Positions 8,453 through 16,672 of a DNA stretch of 64,000 nt are shown here, piece by piece. Source of the stretch: Protula sp. h YS-2021. Its lineage: Eukaryota; Annelida; Polychaeta; Sabellida; Serpulidae. How positions within the stretch are numbered: position 1 is the first letter of the stretch; every line of letters starts with the position of its first letter. The stretch lies in contig OX457028.1 of the NCBI GenBank assembly GCA_949752745.1, positions 26,761,392 through 26,825,391 on the forward strand, read 5' to 3'. The translations under genes were made by a program, and so were the position numbers. The notes under the pieces were generated by a model that was not told the DNA's origin, ran no database searches, and saw only the letters and a program-made list of their open reading frames with translations.

Positions 8453-8461
8453 GTGTGTGTA

Positions 8462-8468
8462 TTTTATA
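8462..8468 (-). promoter_or_regulatory. TATA box overlapping a stop codon
   Basis: Reading leftward, GAGTATAAAATAC contains TATAAAA. The stop codon TAA of the upstream gene (8464-8466) is inside this motif. The arrangement is the same as at 9283-9289. Confidence 0.4.
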
Positions 8469-8838
8469 CTCGGAGGATGTCGAACAGTGGATGCTGTATA
8501 GCTTCTAGGAATCGTAAGATTGCGCGCCAGTTCTTGATATCAAAGAAGATCAACTGTGCATAGGGTGTGTCTGGCACAACTCCCTTATAATCCTTTGGAT
8601 AATCCTGTAAAAGATTTCTACAGAATGTCACACGTATGTTAGAATCATATTCAGCCACCGTCACTTCCAATTTATTTTCAAGTCTGCGTTTAAACCCAGC
8701 TTCAAGCGGTATGTTTTTAAAGTCTTTCCACACTTCAGGTTTAAACTGATAAGCAGAACATCTCCGAGAACCCATCATCACTTCATTCCTCTCATTGACT
8801 TTAAGGTAAACACCATCGTTTAACATGAGTGCATTCAT
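8464..8838 (-). CDS. Small PC4-like paralogue (divergent)
   Basis: 124 residues from ATG 8838. It has VYLKVNERNEVMM, a Trp in KPEVWKDF and LEVTVAEYDSNIRVTF, then FFDIKNWRAILRFLEAI. This order (N-terminal strands, Trp motif, strand pair, Trp-helix) matches the left-edge gene, including its SLWKIV and WLEVISYQGMRYMSF sections. Probably duplicated from a common ancestor. Function inferred only. Confidence 0.55.
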   Translation of the reverse strand: MNALMLNDGVYLKVNERNEVMMGSRRCSAYQFKPEVWKDFKNIPLEAGFKRRLENKLEVTVAEYDSNIRVTFCRNLLQDYPKDYKGVVPDTPYAQLIFFDIKNWRAILRFLEAIQHPLFDILRV

Positions 8839-8855
8839 GATGGGGGGTTACCTGG

Positions 8856-9218
8856 TTATGCGTTGTCGTCTTGTCTGCGAAGCCTTTTATCCACTTCTTT
8901 CACCTGCTTCTTCAACATTTTCCATTCAGGTATGGTCAGCAAGATACCCTTTTTCGTAGGACGGTTCCTTCCAGTCCCCTCATCTCTGAGGTACTTGCGA
9001 ATGTTCACCACACCTTCATTGCTTTGTTTCATAATCTTGATATACTTTCCATTGCCTAGAGAAAGCATTCCATCCCATGACTGTGGTGGTGCCGCCGTCG
9101 CCGTCTCCACTTTTAATTTCTTGATAGTGGTGGTGGTGGCGGTGGTGGGATTGTTCACGTTCAAGTCTTTCACCGTATCTGCTAGAGTATCCATATCCGT
9201 TGTTGCAGATCTCTTCAT
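8856..9218 (-). CDS. PC4 (p15)-like single-stranded DNA-binding protein
   Basis: The start is ATG 9218 (120 residues); upstream in-frame TTG is not used. After a Thr-rich N-terminal tail, the second half matches the PC4 core in order: LGNGKYIKI, VNIRKYLRD, then KKGILLTIPEWKMLKKQV. In PC4 this domain dimerises and binds single-stranded or melted DNA. A Polinton copy could act in replication or transcription. It has its own TATA box at 9283-9289 and lies directly after the polymerase gene on the minus strand. Confidence 0.8.
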   Translation of the reverse strand: MKRSATTDMDTLADTVKDLNVNNPTTATTTTIKKLKVETATAAPPQSWDGMLSLGNGKYIKIMKQSNEGVVNIRKYLRDEGTGRNRPTKKGILLTIPEWKMLKKQVKEVDKRLRRQDDNA

Positions 9219-9282
9219 GTTCACCCTCAACTCACTCTCACTCTCAACTCACTCTGAAGTTGTGGTGAGAGTCCCCCCCCCC

Positions 9283-9289
9283 TTTTATA
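9283..9289 (-). promoter_or_regulatory. TATA box of the PC4-like gene, containing the polymerase stop codon
   Basis: Leftward reading gives CAGTATAAAAGGGG. It is 65 bases ahead of the PC4-like ATG, a normal distance for a short leader. The DNA polymerase stop TAA (9285-9287) is the centre of this box. Confidence 0.65.
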
Positions 9290-12200
9290 CTGTTGCTGCC
9301 GCCGCCGCCCTGGCTGCTGCCGCCCTGGCTGCTGCCGCCGCCCTGGCTGCTGCGGCCGCCCTGACTGCTGCCGCCCTGGCTGCCACCCTGGCTGCCGCTG
9401 CTGCGGTCTTGTAATGCCCATGCGCCAAAGTGGAATAGCCATCATTCAACACGTATCGCTTATCATCAAAGGGGGAGAGAGCTACTTTCCTCAACTTCTC
9501 CGAGAAAATCTGGTGGTCATGGCTTCGAATGGTGTGTCCTGTCACCATCATCTGCGTTTGGTTGAACAAACTGTCTTTATACTGCTCATGTTTCATCCGT
9601 CTTTGACACGCGTAAGTGATACCTTTAGCCGTATGTTTTTCTTTCCCACCATACATCATGCTGTACATTTTCGGCCGAAGTCCAACAAACTCTTCAATGG
9701 GAATGCCCGCCGTCTCATCTTTCATTTTCCCAAGCACTTTCTTGTTCACGTTGGAATGCAGGAAATGATTGGGGGGATAGTCACTTGTGTCGAACAAGTT
9801 GGCATCTTCCTGCATATCCTTGTAGATATCATCCGTTTCTATGTCGTAACATAGACTGTCGGTGTCGCTGAACAACAACTTGGCGTCGGGATACTTGGTC
9901 ATGATGTAGTTGTAATGAAAGTCAAACATGAGCACTTTGCTGAGGTCGAGAATGGTGAAGCCAACTTGAATGGGCTTATCCAGAAGCAAATCCACTTTGT
10001 GTAAATGTACCGCGGTCAAATCTTCATTGAAAATTCTAAATTGGTGGAATGACGGTTTGGCTACAACTTTCTTGAACCGCTTTTCCTGGTGAATGAGTTC
10101 CACATGGATGCGTTTTCTCACATTTTCCATGGTTTTGCCAAACACAGAGTTGTTCATCAATTTGAAAAAATCTTTCTCAAACGGATTCTTGGCCAACTTT
10201 CTCTTTTCCGTGTTCAACGAGATGTATTTCGCTAACCATTTGCTCTGTGCAAACATGATGGCACGATGCACCTTCGTGACTTTCAATCCCAGTGACACAT
10301 ATTGCTGTAAATTTCTATAATGAAGTACATATTTCTTCTTGTCACACAAGTTGGGAATAAGCTTTTCACTGGGTTTGTCTTTCATGTTGAGATCTTTCCG
10401 TAGCTTCTGACTATGCTCTGATAATTCTCCCACCTTCACACTTTTCCGCTCTGGAGCCACTGGGTAGTGATTATGACGATCATGAATGGTCTGTGGGTAT
10501 TCCAAATCCACTTCTAAAATGTAGCCAATCTCGTCCTCTTCATCCACTTCCATGAAGTCAATGGATTCTGGCTCGTTCACCCACATGAATCCACTTTCCG
10601 GCATGCTTTGTGACATGGCCCAGCCGTACAGGTTGTTCGCATCCAGGTACATCAGGTAATGGGTCGGTTTCGTGGGATCATACTCTGCTACGTAGGGGTT
10701 ATTTGCTTTCGCATACTTGTGTGTGATGACAGATATTCCTCCACGTAAGCCTTGTTCAACCATTTGGTACATGTCAATGTCATTGATCAATTCCAACTTC
10801 ACCTTTGTCGCTTTTAACATCGCATCCCACGACAGTCCCGGCGCTGTATAGTAGTGGGCAGGATCCAATTCATAGGTGTTGAGACATACTTGACGAAAGT
10901 TTTCAAAAACGTCAGCTAGCAGTAACACATCCGATTTCAGGTACAGGTCATGGTATTCGCCAAATGTGGTACACCTGAATGTCTCCCACACCTTCTGTGC
11001 ATGTGCATAATCCTCATCACTAATACCTTCTTCACTAAGCTGACTGTAAAACTTGTCCTTGGACGGCAGTTGTGTTTCAGCAAACTTGGATGGCTCATCC
11101 ACGTAATCGTAGGGGTACACTCCCTTTCTCAACAGTAACTCTTGCTGGTCGCTCTCGTGAATGTGAGAGGTCATGTGATAAAAGTTCTCTTTCCCTTCTG
11201 CCGCCAGGTTGGAGACTAACTTCTGTAGAGAAGTACTCATGAACTGAAAGCTATCCGTAAATTTCAGATTGCTCATGGTGAATGCAATATATTTCTCGAT
11301 GGTGTTGGGAATGACCGTAAGCGTTTCATCTTTGAACTTTCCAATTTCCTCCATGATCAAATGACTGTCATAGCCTCGCAAATTGTGGAAAAAGACAGGG
11401 ATGATAAACGAATCTTTATCCCCCTGTTGATCCTTTCGAAATCGAAATTGTAAATTGCATTCACTATGTGCAGCTCCACGGTATTTGCCATTGATATGAT
11501 CATGATCTCTCACACGATCTGCTCCTAGAGGCTCATGACAAATGTAGCAGTCGACTGCAGTCCTGAAATCCTCTTTGTCTGCGCGAGTCATCACCATCTC
11601 CTTTGGCTGTTGTAAACCGTGCACAATACGATCACGCTCAGTCACCATATGGTCTAAAAAGACTTTCACAGCATTGTCTCCTCGATACAGGACTGGGGCA
11701 CGTGTCTCATACTGACTCACAACCACATAGGCAAAGCTGTTTGGACGGTGATGCTGGTACCTCACTTCTTCATGCTTTTTCGTGAAACATTCAAAGTCGG
11801 CATAAATCACAAAAGGGACTCGCTGTTGTTTGGCTACATTCTTAAACTTGATAAAGGGTTCCTTGGGGAATGATAAACGTTGCGCTCCATGCTTGCCACA
11901 CACTTCGCGATGCTTGTCTAACAGATCTTGTCGTGTAAACCCGTGAAGGCAGTTGAAACAATAAAATGTGGTTCCATGATGTTTTGATCGATAAGCCATC
12001 AGTTTACTGAAATTCTTGATGAGACAATAATGCCTTGTCTTGTCATTGCTAATCATAAGTAAGTTGATTTCTCTCACGCTGCTAGTAGCGCTGCTGGTGT
12101 TTCGACTCAGTTGTATCGGAACAACGACGTCCTGTTCATATCCAAACACGTTGATGGACACATCATTCTCCTTTTCAAACTTTGGAATGTCCTTAATCGG

Positions 12201-13199
12201 TGTCGGAAATGTCATACCTTCCACCTTCAATTCGTTCTCAAATGCTTTGTAATGATTCACACGTTGTGGGTTTCTATCTGAAGGGTGAAGGTGCGCCAAT
12301 ACGGACCATAAGAAACACTTGTTGTCTTCATTCTTGATGTTTAACACAGCCTTTGTACTCTTCACTCTCTTTGGCAGTTTGATATAACTGCTCGCTTCCA
12401 GAGGTGCTGATGTAGCTGTATGCACTTCAATATACAGGATGTTATCCAACACCCAGCCAGACCCTTGTCGCTCATGTTCATCAAACTTGGTAAACAATTC
12501 TTTATAGGCTTCTGGCAAGTCCTGTTCAATATCCTCTGGATTGTAAGCTATATGTGTTCGACTGCTGATAAAAGCATTATCCACTTGTTCTACCATCACA
12601 CCTTCAGCATTCGCCGTCAGTTTCTTGAAGCGTGCATGCACGACAATGTACCATTTCATGCCATGGTTTAAGGTCTCCAACAAATGTCTCTTAATCCGAT
12701 TCTCTTGTTGCCGCATTTCAAGTAATAAATCCGATCCATCTTCAGGCTCAAACCGTCTTTCCTGTGCATTTTCACCAAGACTCACTCTTCTCCCTTTCCC
12801 TACTTGTACTCTCTTTGGAAGCATCCTGCATACATGTGTGTCAAACGCATCCATAGATGGAAATATCTTTGCACATTCACCGCAGAGGAACGGATCAGAT
12901 CTGATAATGCTATCTTCCATCGTCTTTTGTCTCTTCACTTCTATTTGCTGAACAAGCTCTTCTATAGCACGTTTCAACCTTGCTGGTTTACATGTATGTG
13001 CCACATACAAGTCCAGAAATGGAAATGTCCGTTTGCACTCATGACAAAACACTGATGTGTCTGAATTCGTAGCCATCCTTGCTTGCTGCTGTTGCTTGCT
13101 GTTGCTTGCTGTTGCTTGCTGTTGCTTGCTGCGCTGCGCTGCTGCCTGCCTGCCTGCCGCCGCTGCGTTGCTTGTTGCGCTCCTTGTCTTGTTCTCCAT
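9285..13199 (-). CDS. Protein-primed family B DNA polymerase (pPolB)
   Basis: About 1304 residues, replicating the linear element. Domains in order: Gln/Ala-rich leader; two C2H2-like zinc fingers (52-70, 107-124); exonuclease motif IYADFECF (about 465); an endonuclease VII-like zinc site CYICHEPL...RDHDHINGKYRG (about 550-577); exonuclease motif FHNLRGYDSH (about 606); LRGGIS (about 815); polymerase motif A LDANNLYGWAM (about 855), motif B LMNNSVFGKT (about 1018), motif C FSDTDSL (about 1110). The last 35 residues are Ala/Arg low complexity encoded by a GC-rich repeat. ATG 13199 lies 66 bases from a TATA box; ATG 13076, in stronger context and just before the first zinc finger, is an alternative. 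The open frame continues upstream to 13397 but that part crosses the promoter and is rejected. Confidence 0.95.
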   Translation of the reverse strand: MENKTRSATSNAAAAGRQAAAQRSKQQQATASNSKQQQQARMATNSDTSVFCHECKRTFPFLDLYVAHTCKPARLKRAIEELVQQIEVKRQKTMEDSIIRSDPFLCGECAKIFPSMDAFDTHVCRMLPKRVQVGKGRRVSLGENAQERRFEPEDGSDLLLEMRQQENRIKRHLLETLNHGMKWYIVVHARFKKLTANAEGVMVEQVDNAFISSRTHIAYNPEDIEQDLPEAYKELFTKFDEHERQGSGWVLDNILYIEVHTATSAPLEASSYIKLPKRVKSTKAVLNIKNEDNKCFLWSVLAHLHPSDRNPQRVNHYKAFENELKVEGMTFPTPIKDIPKFEKENDVSINVFGYEQDVVVPIQLSRNTSSATSSVREINLLMISNDKTRHYCLIKNFSKLMAYRSKHHGTTFYCFNCLHGFTRQDLLDKHREVCGKHGAQRLSFPKEPFIKFKNVAKQQRVPFVIYADFECFTKKHEEVRYQHHRPNSFAYVVVSQYETRAPVLYRGDNAVKVFLDHMVTERDRIVHGLQQPKEMVMTRADKEDFRTAVDCYICHEPLGADRVRDHDHINGKYRGAAHSECNLQFRFRKDQQGDKDSFIIPVFFHNLRGYDSHLIMEEIGKFKDETLTVIPNTIEKYIAFTMSNLKFTDSFQFMSTSLQKLVSNLAAEGKENFYHMTSHIHESDQQELLLRKGVYPYDYVDEPSKFAETQLPSKDKFYSQLSEEGISDEDYAHAQKVWETFRCTTFGEYHDLYLKSDVLLLADVFENFRQVCLNTYELDPAHYYTAPGLSWDAMLKATKVKLELINDIDMYQMVEQGLRGGISVITHKYAKANNPYVAEYDPTKPTHYLMYLDANNLYGWAMSQSMPESGFMWVNEPESIDFMEVDEEDEIGYILEVDLEYPQTIHDRHNHYPVAPERKSVKVGELSEHSQKLRKDLNMKDKPSEKLIPNLCDKKKYVLHYRNLQQYVSLGLKVTKVHRAIMFAQSKWLAKYISLNTEKRKLAKNPFEKDFFKLMNNSVFGKTMENVRKRIHVELIHQEKRFKKVVAKPSFHQFRIFNEDLTAVHLHKVDLLLDKPIQVGFTILDLSKVLMFDFHYNYIMTKYPDAKLLFSDTDSLCYDIETDDIYKDMQEDANLFDTSDYPPNHFLHSNVNKKVLGKMKDETAGIPIEEFVGLRPKMYSMMYGGKEKHTAKGITYACQRRMKHEQYKDSLFNQTQMMVTGHTIRSHDHQIFSEKLRKVALSPFDDKRYVLNDGYSTLAHGHYKTAAAAARVAARAAAVRAAAAARAAAAARAAAARAAAAATV

Positions 13200-13264
13200 G
13201 ACTGCTACACTGTACACTGCTACACTGTACACTGTACTGATAAGGTCCACACACAACCCCCCTC

Positions 13265-13271
13265 TTTTATA
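13265..13271 (-). promoter_or_regulatory. TATA box of the DNA polymerase gene
   Basis: Leftward reading gives GGGTATAAAAGAGG, 66 bases before ATG 13199 and nearly identical to the plus-strand box at 1233. Duplicated CTACACTGTACA units lie at 13204-13233, between the box and the start. Confidence 0.7.
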
Positions 13272-13284
13272 CCCAACCATCCGC

Positions 13285-13775
13285 TGCTGAGTCAAGCGAG
13301 ACGCCAACGAAACGAGACGGTGAAGCAAGTGGCACTGGTAGCGATTCCCAGTGGCCCAGTGTGTCCCGTAAGCGACCTCTTTCACTCGAGACGCCAACGG
13401 CGAAAACGCGAAACGTCAAGCAATCATGCTGCTGTGTACATACTCTTCCCCCAGTGTGTCCCGTAAGCAGCCTCTTTCACTCGAGACGCCAACGGCGAAA
13501 ACGCCAAACGTCAAGCAAGTGTTGCTGCTGTATACATACTCTTCCCCCAGTGTGTCCCGTAAGCAGCCTCTTTCACTCGAGACGCCAACGGCGAAAACGC
13601 CAAACGTCAAGCAAGTGTTGCTGCTGTGTACATACTCTTCCCCCAGTGTGTCCCGTAAGCAGCCTCTTTCACTCGAGACGCCAACGGCGAAAACGCCAAA
13701 CGTCAAGCAAGTGTTGCTGCTGTGTACATACTCTTCCCCCAGTGTGTCCCGTAAGCAGCCTCTTTCACTCGAGAC
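13285..13775. repeat. 96-bp tandem repeat next to the polymerase promoter
   Basis: GTGTCCCGTAAGC recurs at 13361, 13456, 13552, 13648 and 13744, giving a unit of 95-96 bases with few differences. Each unit has TTTCACTCGAGACGCCAACG and a GTTGCTGCTGTGTA segment. Because 96 is a multiple of three, long open frames appear on both strands here; they are by-products and not genes. Two more partial units occur at about 15741-15895. Confidence 0.9.
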
Positions 13776-15720
13776 GTCTCGGCTTTTTTTTTTTTTTGGG
13801 GAGGGGTGGGGGGGTGGTCTGACGTGCTTTGCAATGCGGCAACCATCTCGGCGCACACACACCCTTTCACTCGAGACGTCTCGGCTTTTTGGGGAGGGGT
13901 GGGGGGGGGGTGGTCTGACATGCTTTGCAATGCGGCAACCGTCTCGGCGCACACACCCCCTTTCACTCGAGACGTCTCGGCTTTTTGGGGAGGGGTGGGG
14001 GGGTGGGGGGGGGGGTGGTCTGACATGCTTTGCAATGCGGCACCCGTCTCGGCACACACACACCCCCTTTCACTTGAGACGTCTCGGAGATTCTTGGGGG
14101 AGGGGTGGGGGGGGTGGTCTGACGTTTAAACAATGCGGCACCCGTCTCAGCGTACACACCCTCGTTCACTCGAGACACTCACGCCTTCTTTCCAAAAAAA
14201 AAAAAAAACTCTCTGTCTCTGTCTCTCCACACCCCACACACCCCACACCCCGTCTCGGCACACACACACTCCTTCACTCGAGAACAACTCTGTTTGGAAA
14301 AGTATGCATGAGAATGGGAAATGCTTTAAAACTCTATCTCCACACCGTCTCGGCACGGCACACACCCTTTCACTCGAGACACACCTTCTTCTCTCTCTGT
14401 CTCTCTCTGTCTCTCTCTGTCTCTCTCCACACACACCCTTTCACCCCACCCCGTCTCGGCACACACACCCTCCTTCACTCGAGAACAACTCTGTTTGGAA
14501 AAGTATGCATGAGAATGGGAAATGCTTTAAAACTCTATCTCCACACCGTCTCGGCACGGCACACCCCCTTTCACTCGAGACACACCTTCTTCTCTCTGTC
14601 TCTCTGTCTCTCTCTCTGTCTCTCTCCACACACACCCTTTCACCCCACCCCGTCTCGGCACACACACCCTCCTTCACTCGAGAACAACTCTGTTTGGAAA
14701 AGTATGCATGAGAATGGGAAATGCTTTAAAACTCTATCTCCACACCGTCTCGGCACGGCACACCCCCCTTTCACTCGAAACGTCTAAACTTTTTTTTTTC
14801 ACAAGCTCCCCATACCATTCTACCATTGCACCATTCTACAACCTTTCCCAATCCTTCCACCGGAAACACACTTTTCGCTCGCAATCCCTCGCAATCGTAA
14901 TCCATGCAGCAGCATCCTTGCATCATATGACGTTTTCTTTCGTCACAGTCTCTCGTCTCTCGCTTGGGGAGGGGTGGGGGGGGGGGGTGGTCTGACGTTT
15001 CAACGGACGTGCTTTGCAATGCATGCAACAATGCGGCACCCGTCTCGGCGTACACACCCTCGTTCACTCGAGACACTCACGCCTTCTTTCCAAAAAAAAA
15101 AAAAAACTCTCTGTCCCTGTCTCTCCACATCCCACACACCCCGTCTCGGCACGGCACACACCCTTTCACTCGAGACAGTCACGCCTTCTTTCAAAAAAAA
15201 AAAACAAAAAAACTCTCTGTCTCTATCTCTCCACACCCCACACACCCCACACCCCGTCTCGGCACGGCACACACCCTTTCACTCGAGACACTCACGCCTT
15301 CTTTCAAAAAAAACTCTCTCTGTCTCTCTCTCCACACACCACATCCCCCCCCACCCCGTCTCGGCGCACACACCCCCTTTCACTCGAGACGTCTCGGCTT
15401 TTTGGGGAGGGGTGGGGGGGGTGGTCTGACGTGCTTTGCAATGCGGCAACCGTCTCGGCGCACACACACCCTTTCACTCGAGACGTCTCGGCTTTTTGGG
15501 GAGGGGTGGGGGGGTGGGGGGGGTGGTCTGACATGCTTTGCAATGCGGCAACCGTCTCGGCGCACACACACCCTTTCACTCGAGACGTCTCAGCTTTTTG
15601 GGGAGGGGTGGGGGGGGGTGGGGGGGGGGTGGTCTGACATGCTTTGCAATGCGGCAACCGTCTCGGCGCACACACACCCTTTCACTCGAGACGTCTCGGC
15701 TTTTTGGGGAGGGGTGGTCT
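13770..15720. repeat. Array of CTCGAGAC-core repeats with G-rich and CT-rich spacers
   Basis: Two unit types alternate. One (about 93-110 bases; 13770-14120 and 15375-15720) has the palindrome CGAGACGTCTCG, a T-run, GGGGAGGGGTGGGG and TGCTTTGCAATGCGGCA. The other (14120-14790 and 15045-15355) has CTCTCTGTCTCTC, CACACCCC, CCGTCTCGGCAC and a 90-base module with GTATGCATGAGAATGGG. Nearly every unit contains TTTCACTCGAGAC. Non-repeated sequence at 14800-14960 interrupts the array. No gene is supported inside. Confidence 0.88.
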
Positions 15721-15734
15721 GACGTTTCAATAGA

Positions 15735-15930
15735 CCGTGGTCCAGTGTGTCCCGTAAGCAGCTTCTTTCACTCGAGACGCTAACGGCGAAAACGCTAAAC
15801 GTCAAGCAAGTGTTGCTGCTGTGTATATACTCTTCCCCCAGTGTGTCCCGTAAGCAGCCTCTTTCACTCGAGACGCCAACGGCGAAAACGCGATTGGGGA
15901 GGGGTGGGGGGGGTGGGGGGGTGGTCTGAC
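15735..15930. repeat. Distal copies of the 96-bp unit and G-rich spacer
   Basis: Two partial copies of the promoter-proximal 96-bp unit reappear here, ending in a GGGGAGGGGTGGGG spacer, which closes the array. Confidence 0.8.
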
Positions 15931-16073
15931 GTTTCACACATTTCGTCATCTCCGCCTGCATTTGCCTGCAGAGCTTTCCAGAGAGCGGACGTGTCAAAAA
16001 AAAATATAAAAACGAGTTCTTTACACAGGAACGCCTGGTGGCTTATCATTTTTTCAAAGAAGGATGTGGATTT

Positions 16074-16229
16074 ATGGGAAGAAGTATATGTGGATTAACA
16101 GGCGTTCCTCTACGAGACGTAAAGGGATTTTCAGTATCAACACCCAATTTCACCGCTTTGGCAAGAAAAGAGACATCGCCGGCTAAAGAAGCATCACACA
16201 AGGTCCTCATCGTACCAAAACTAAAATAA
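16074..16229 (+). CDS. Possible 51-residue ORF with upstream TATA-like box
   Basis: A short frame starts at ATG 16074 and ends at TAA 16229, overlapping AATAAA. An AAATATAAAAACG motif lies at about 16001-16013, roughly 60 bases upstream, as in other genes of this element. The protein is unrecognised. Codon content does not help at this length. A 64-residue frame on the opposite strand overlaps it. Confidence 0.2.
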   Translation: MGRSICGLTGVPLRDVKGFSVSTPNFTALARKETSPAKEASHKVLIVPKLK

Positions 16230-16279
16230 ACCACAAACATATAACTTATCTATAACTATTAAGAAATAAGCAAACCGTG

Positions 16280-16470
16280 TTTGGTGTATGTATGAGAATG
16301 GGAAATGCTTTAAAAAAAAACTCTCTCTCCACACACCCTTTCGACACGTAGACCTTTCACCGGAAACATACTTTCACTCACTATCGCTATCGCTATCCTT
16401 ACATCAAATGACGTTCTTCTTTCGTCAACTCTCCCCTACACTGTCTCCACTACACTCTCTTATCAAACTG
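16280..16470. repeat. Diverged copy of the internal module (14.68-14.95 kb)
   Basis: GAGAATGGGAAATGCTTTAAA, a CTCTC run, TTTCACCGGAAACA and TCAAATGACGTTCTTCTTTCG occur here in the same order as at 14710-14955. It marks the last recognisable Polinton sequence in the window. Confidence 0.65.
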
Positions 16471-16507
16471 GGGCAGAACTCTCATGAGAGAGCTGGCACA
16501 CTTTCAT

Positions 16508-16657
16508 AAATGGGCGAGCTGGCACACTTGTGTGCCAGCTTGCCCATGGGCGAGCTGGCACACCTGTGTGCCAGCTCGCCCATGGGCGAGCTGGCACACA
16601 GGTGTGCCAGCTCGCCCATGGGCAAGCTGGCACACAAGTGTGCCAGCTCGCCCATTT
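16508..16657. repeat. Perfect 150-bp palindrome made of nested smaller palindromes
   Basis: Base-by-base comparison of 16508-16582 with the reverse complement of 16583-16657 gives identity over all 75 positions. Each arm is itself two imperfect palindromes built on GGGCGAGCTGGCACAC. A further GAGCTGGCACAC lies just upstream at 16491. It sits between the Polinton end and a DIRS-like remnant. Confidence 0.9.
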
Positions 16658-16672
16658 CCTATCTACTGCTAG

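Larger units (their letters stand above)
1..16470. mobile_element. Maverick/Polinton (adintovirus-like) element, left end outside the window
   Basis: This block carries the full hallmark set of a Polinton: retroviral-type integrase, A32/FtsK-like packaging ATPase, adenain-like protease, penton-like and double-jelly-roll capsid proteins, and a protein-primed family B DNA polymerase. The integrase and capsid genes run rightward and the polymerase and PC4-like genes run leftward, meeting tail to tail near 7.76 kb. The left terminus is beyond base 1. The right limit is placed near 16.47 kb because sequence at 16.28-16.46 kb still resembles the element's own repeats at 14.7-14.95 kb. I could not test terminal inverted repeats because only one end is present. 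No core gene shows an internal stop or frameshift, which suggests a young or still functional copy. Confidence 0.93.

Noticed and set aside
8863..9414. 183-residue plus-strand frame
   Set aside because: It is antisense to the PC4-like gene and polymerase tail, with a low-complexity Ala end mirroring the repeat.
13200..13397. N-terminal extension of the polymerase frame by 66 residues
   Set aside because: It crosses the TATA box and tandem CTACACTGTACA units and enters the repeat array; the start at 13199 or 13076 fits better.
13361..15783. Many long open frames on both strands
   Set aside because: They arise because repeat periods are multiples of three and contain few stop codons; products are low-complexity repeats and no start or promoter supports them.
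13770..15930. CRISPR-like array
   Set aside because: Repeats are long, variable and lack unique spacers of constant length, and the context is eukaryotic.
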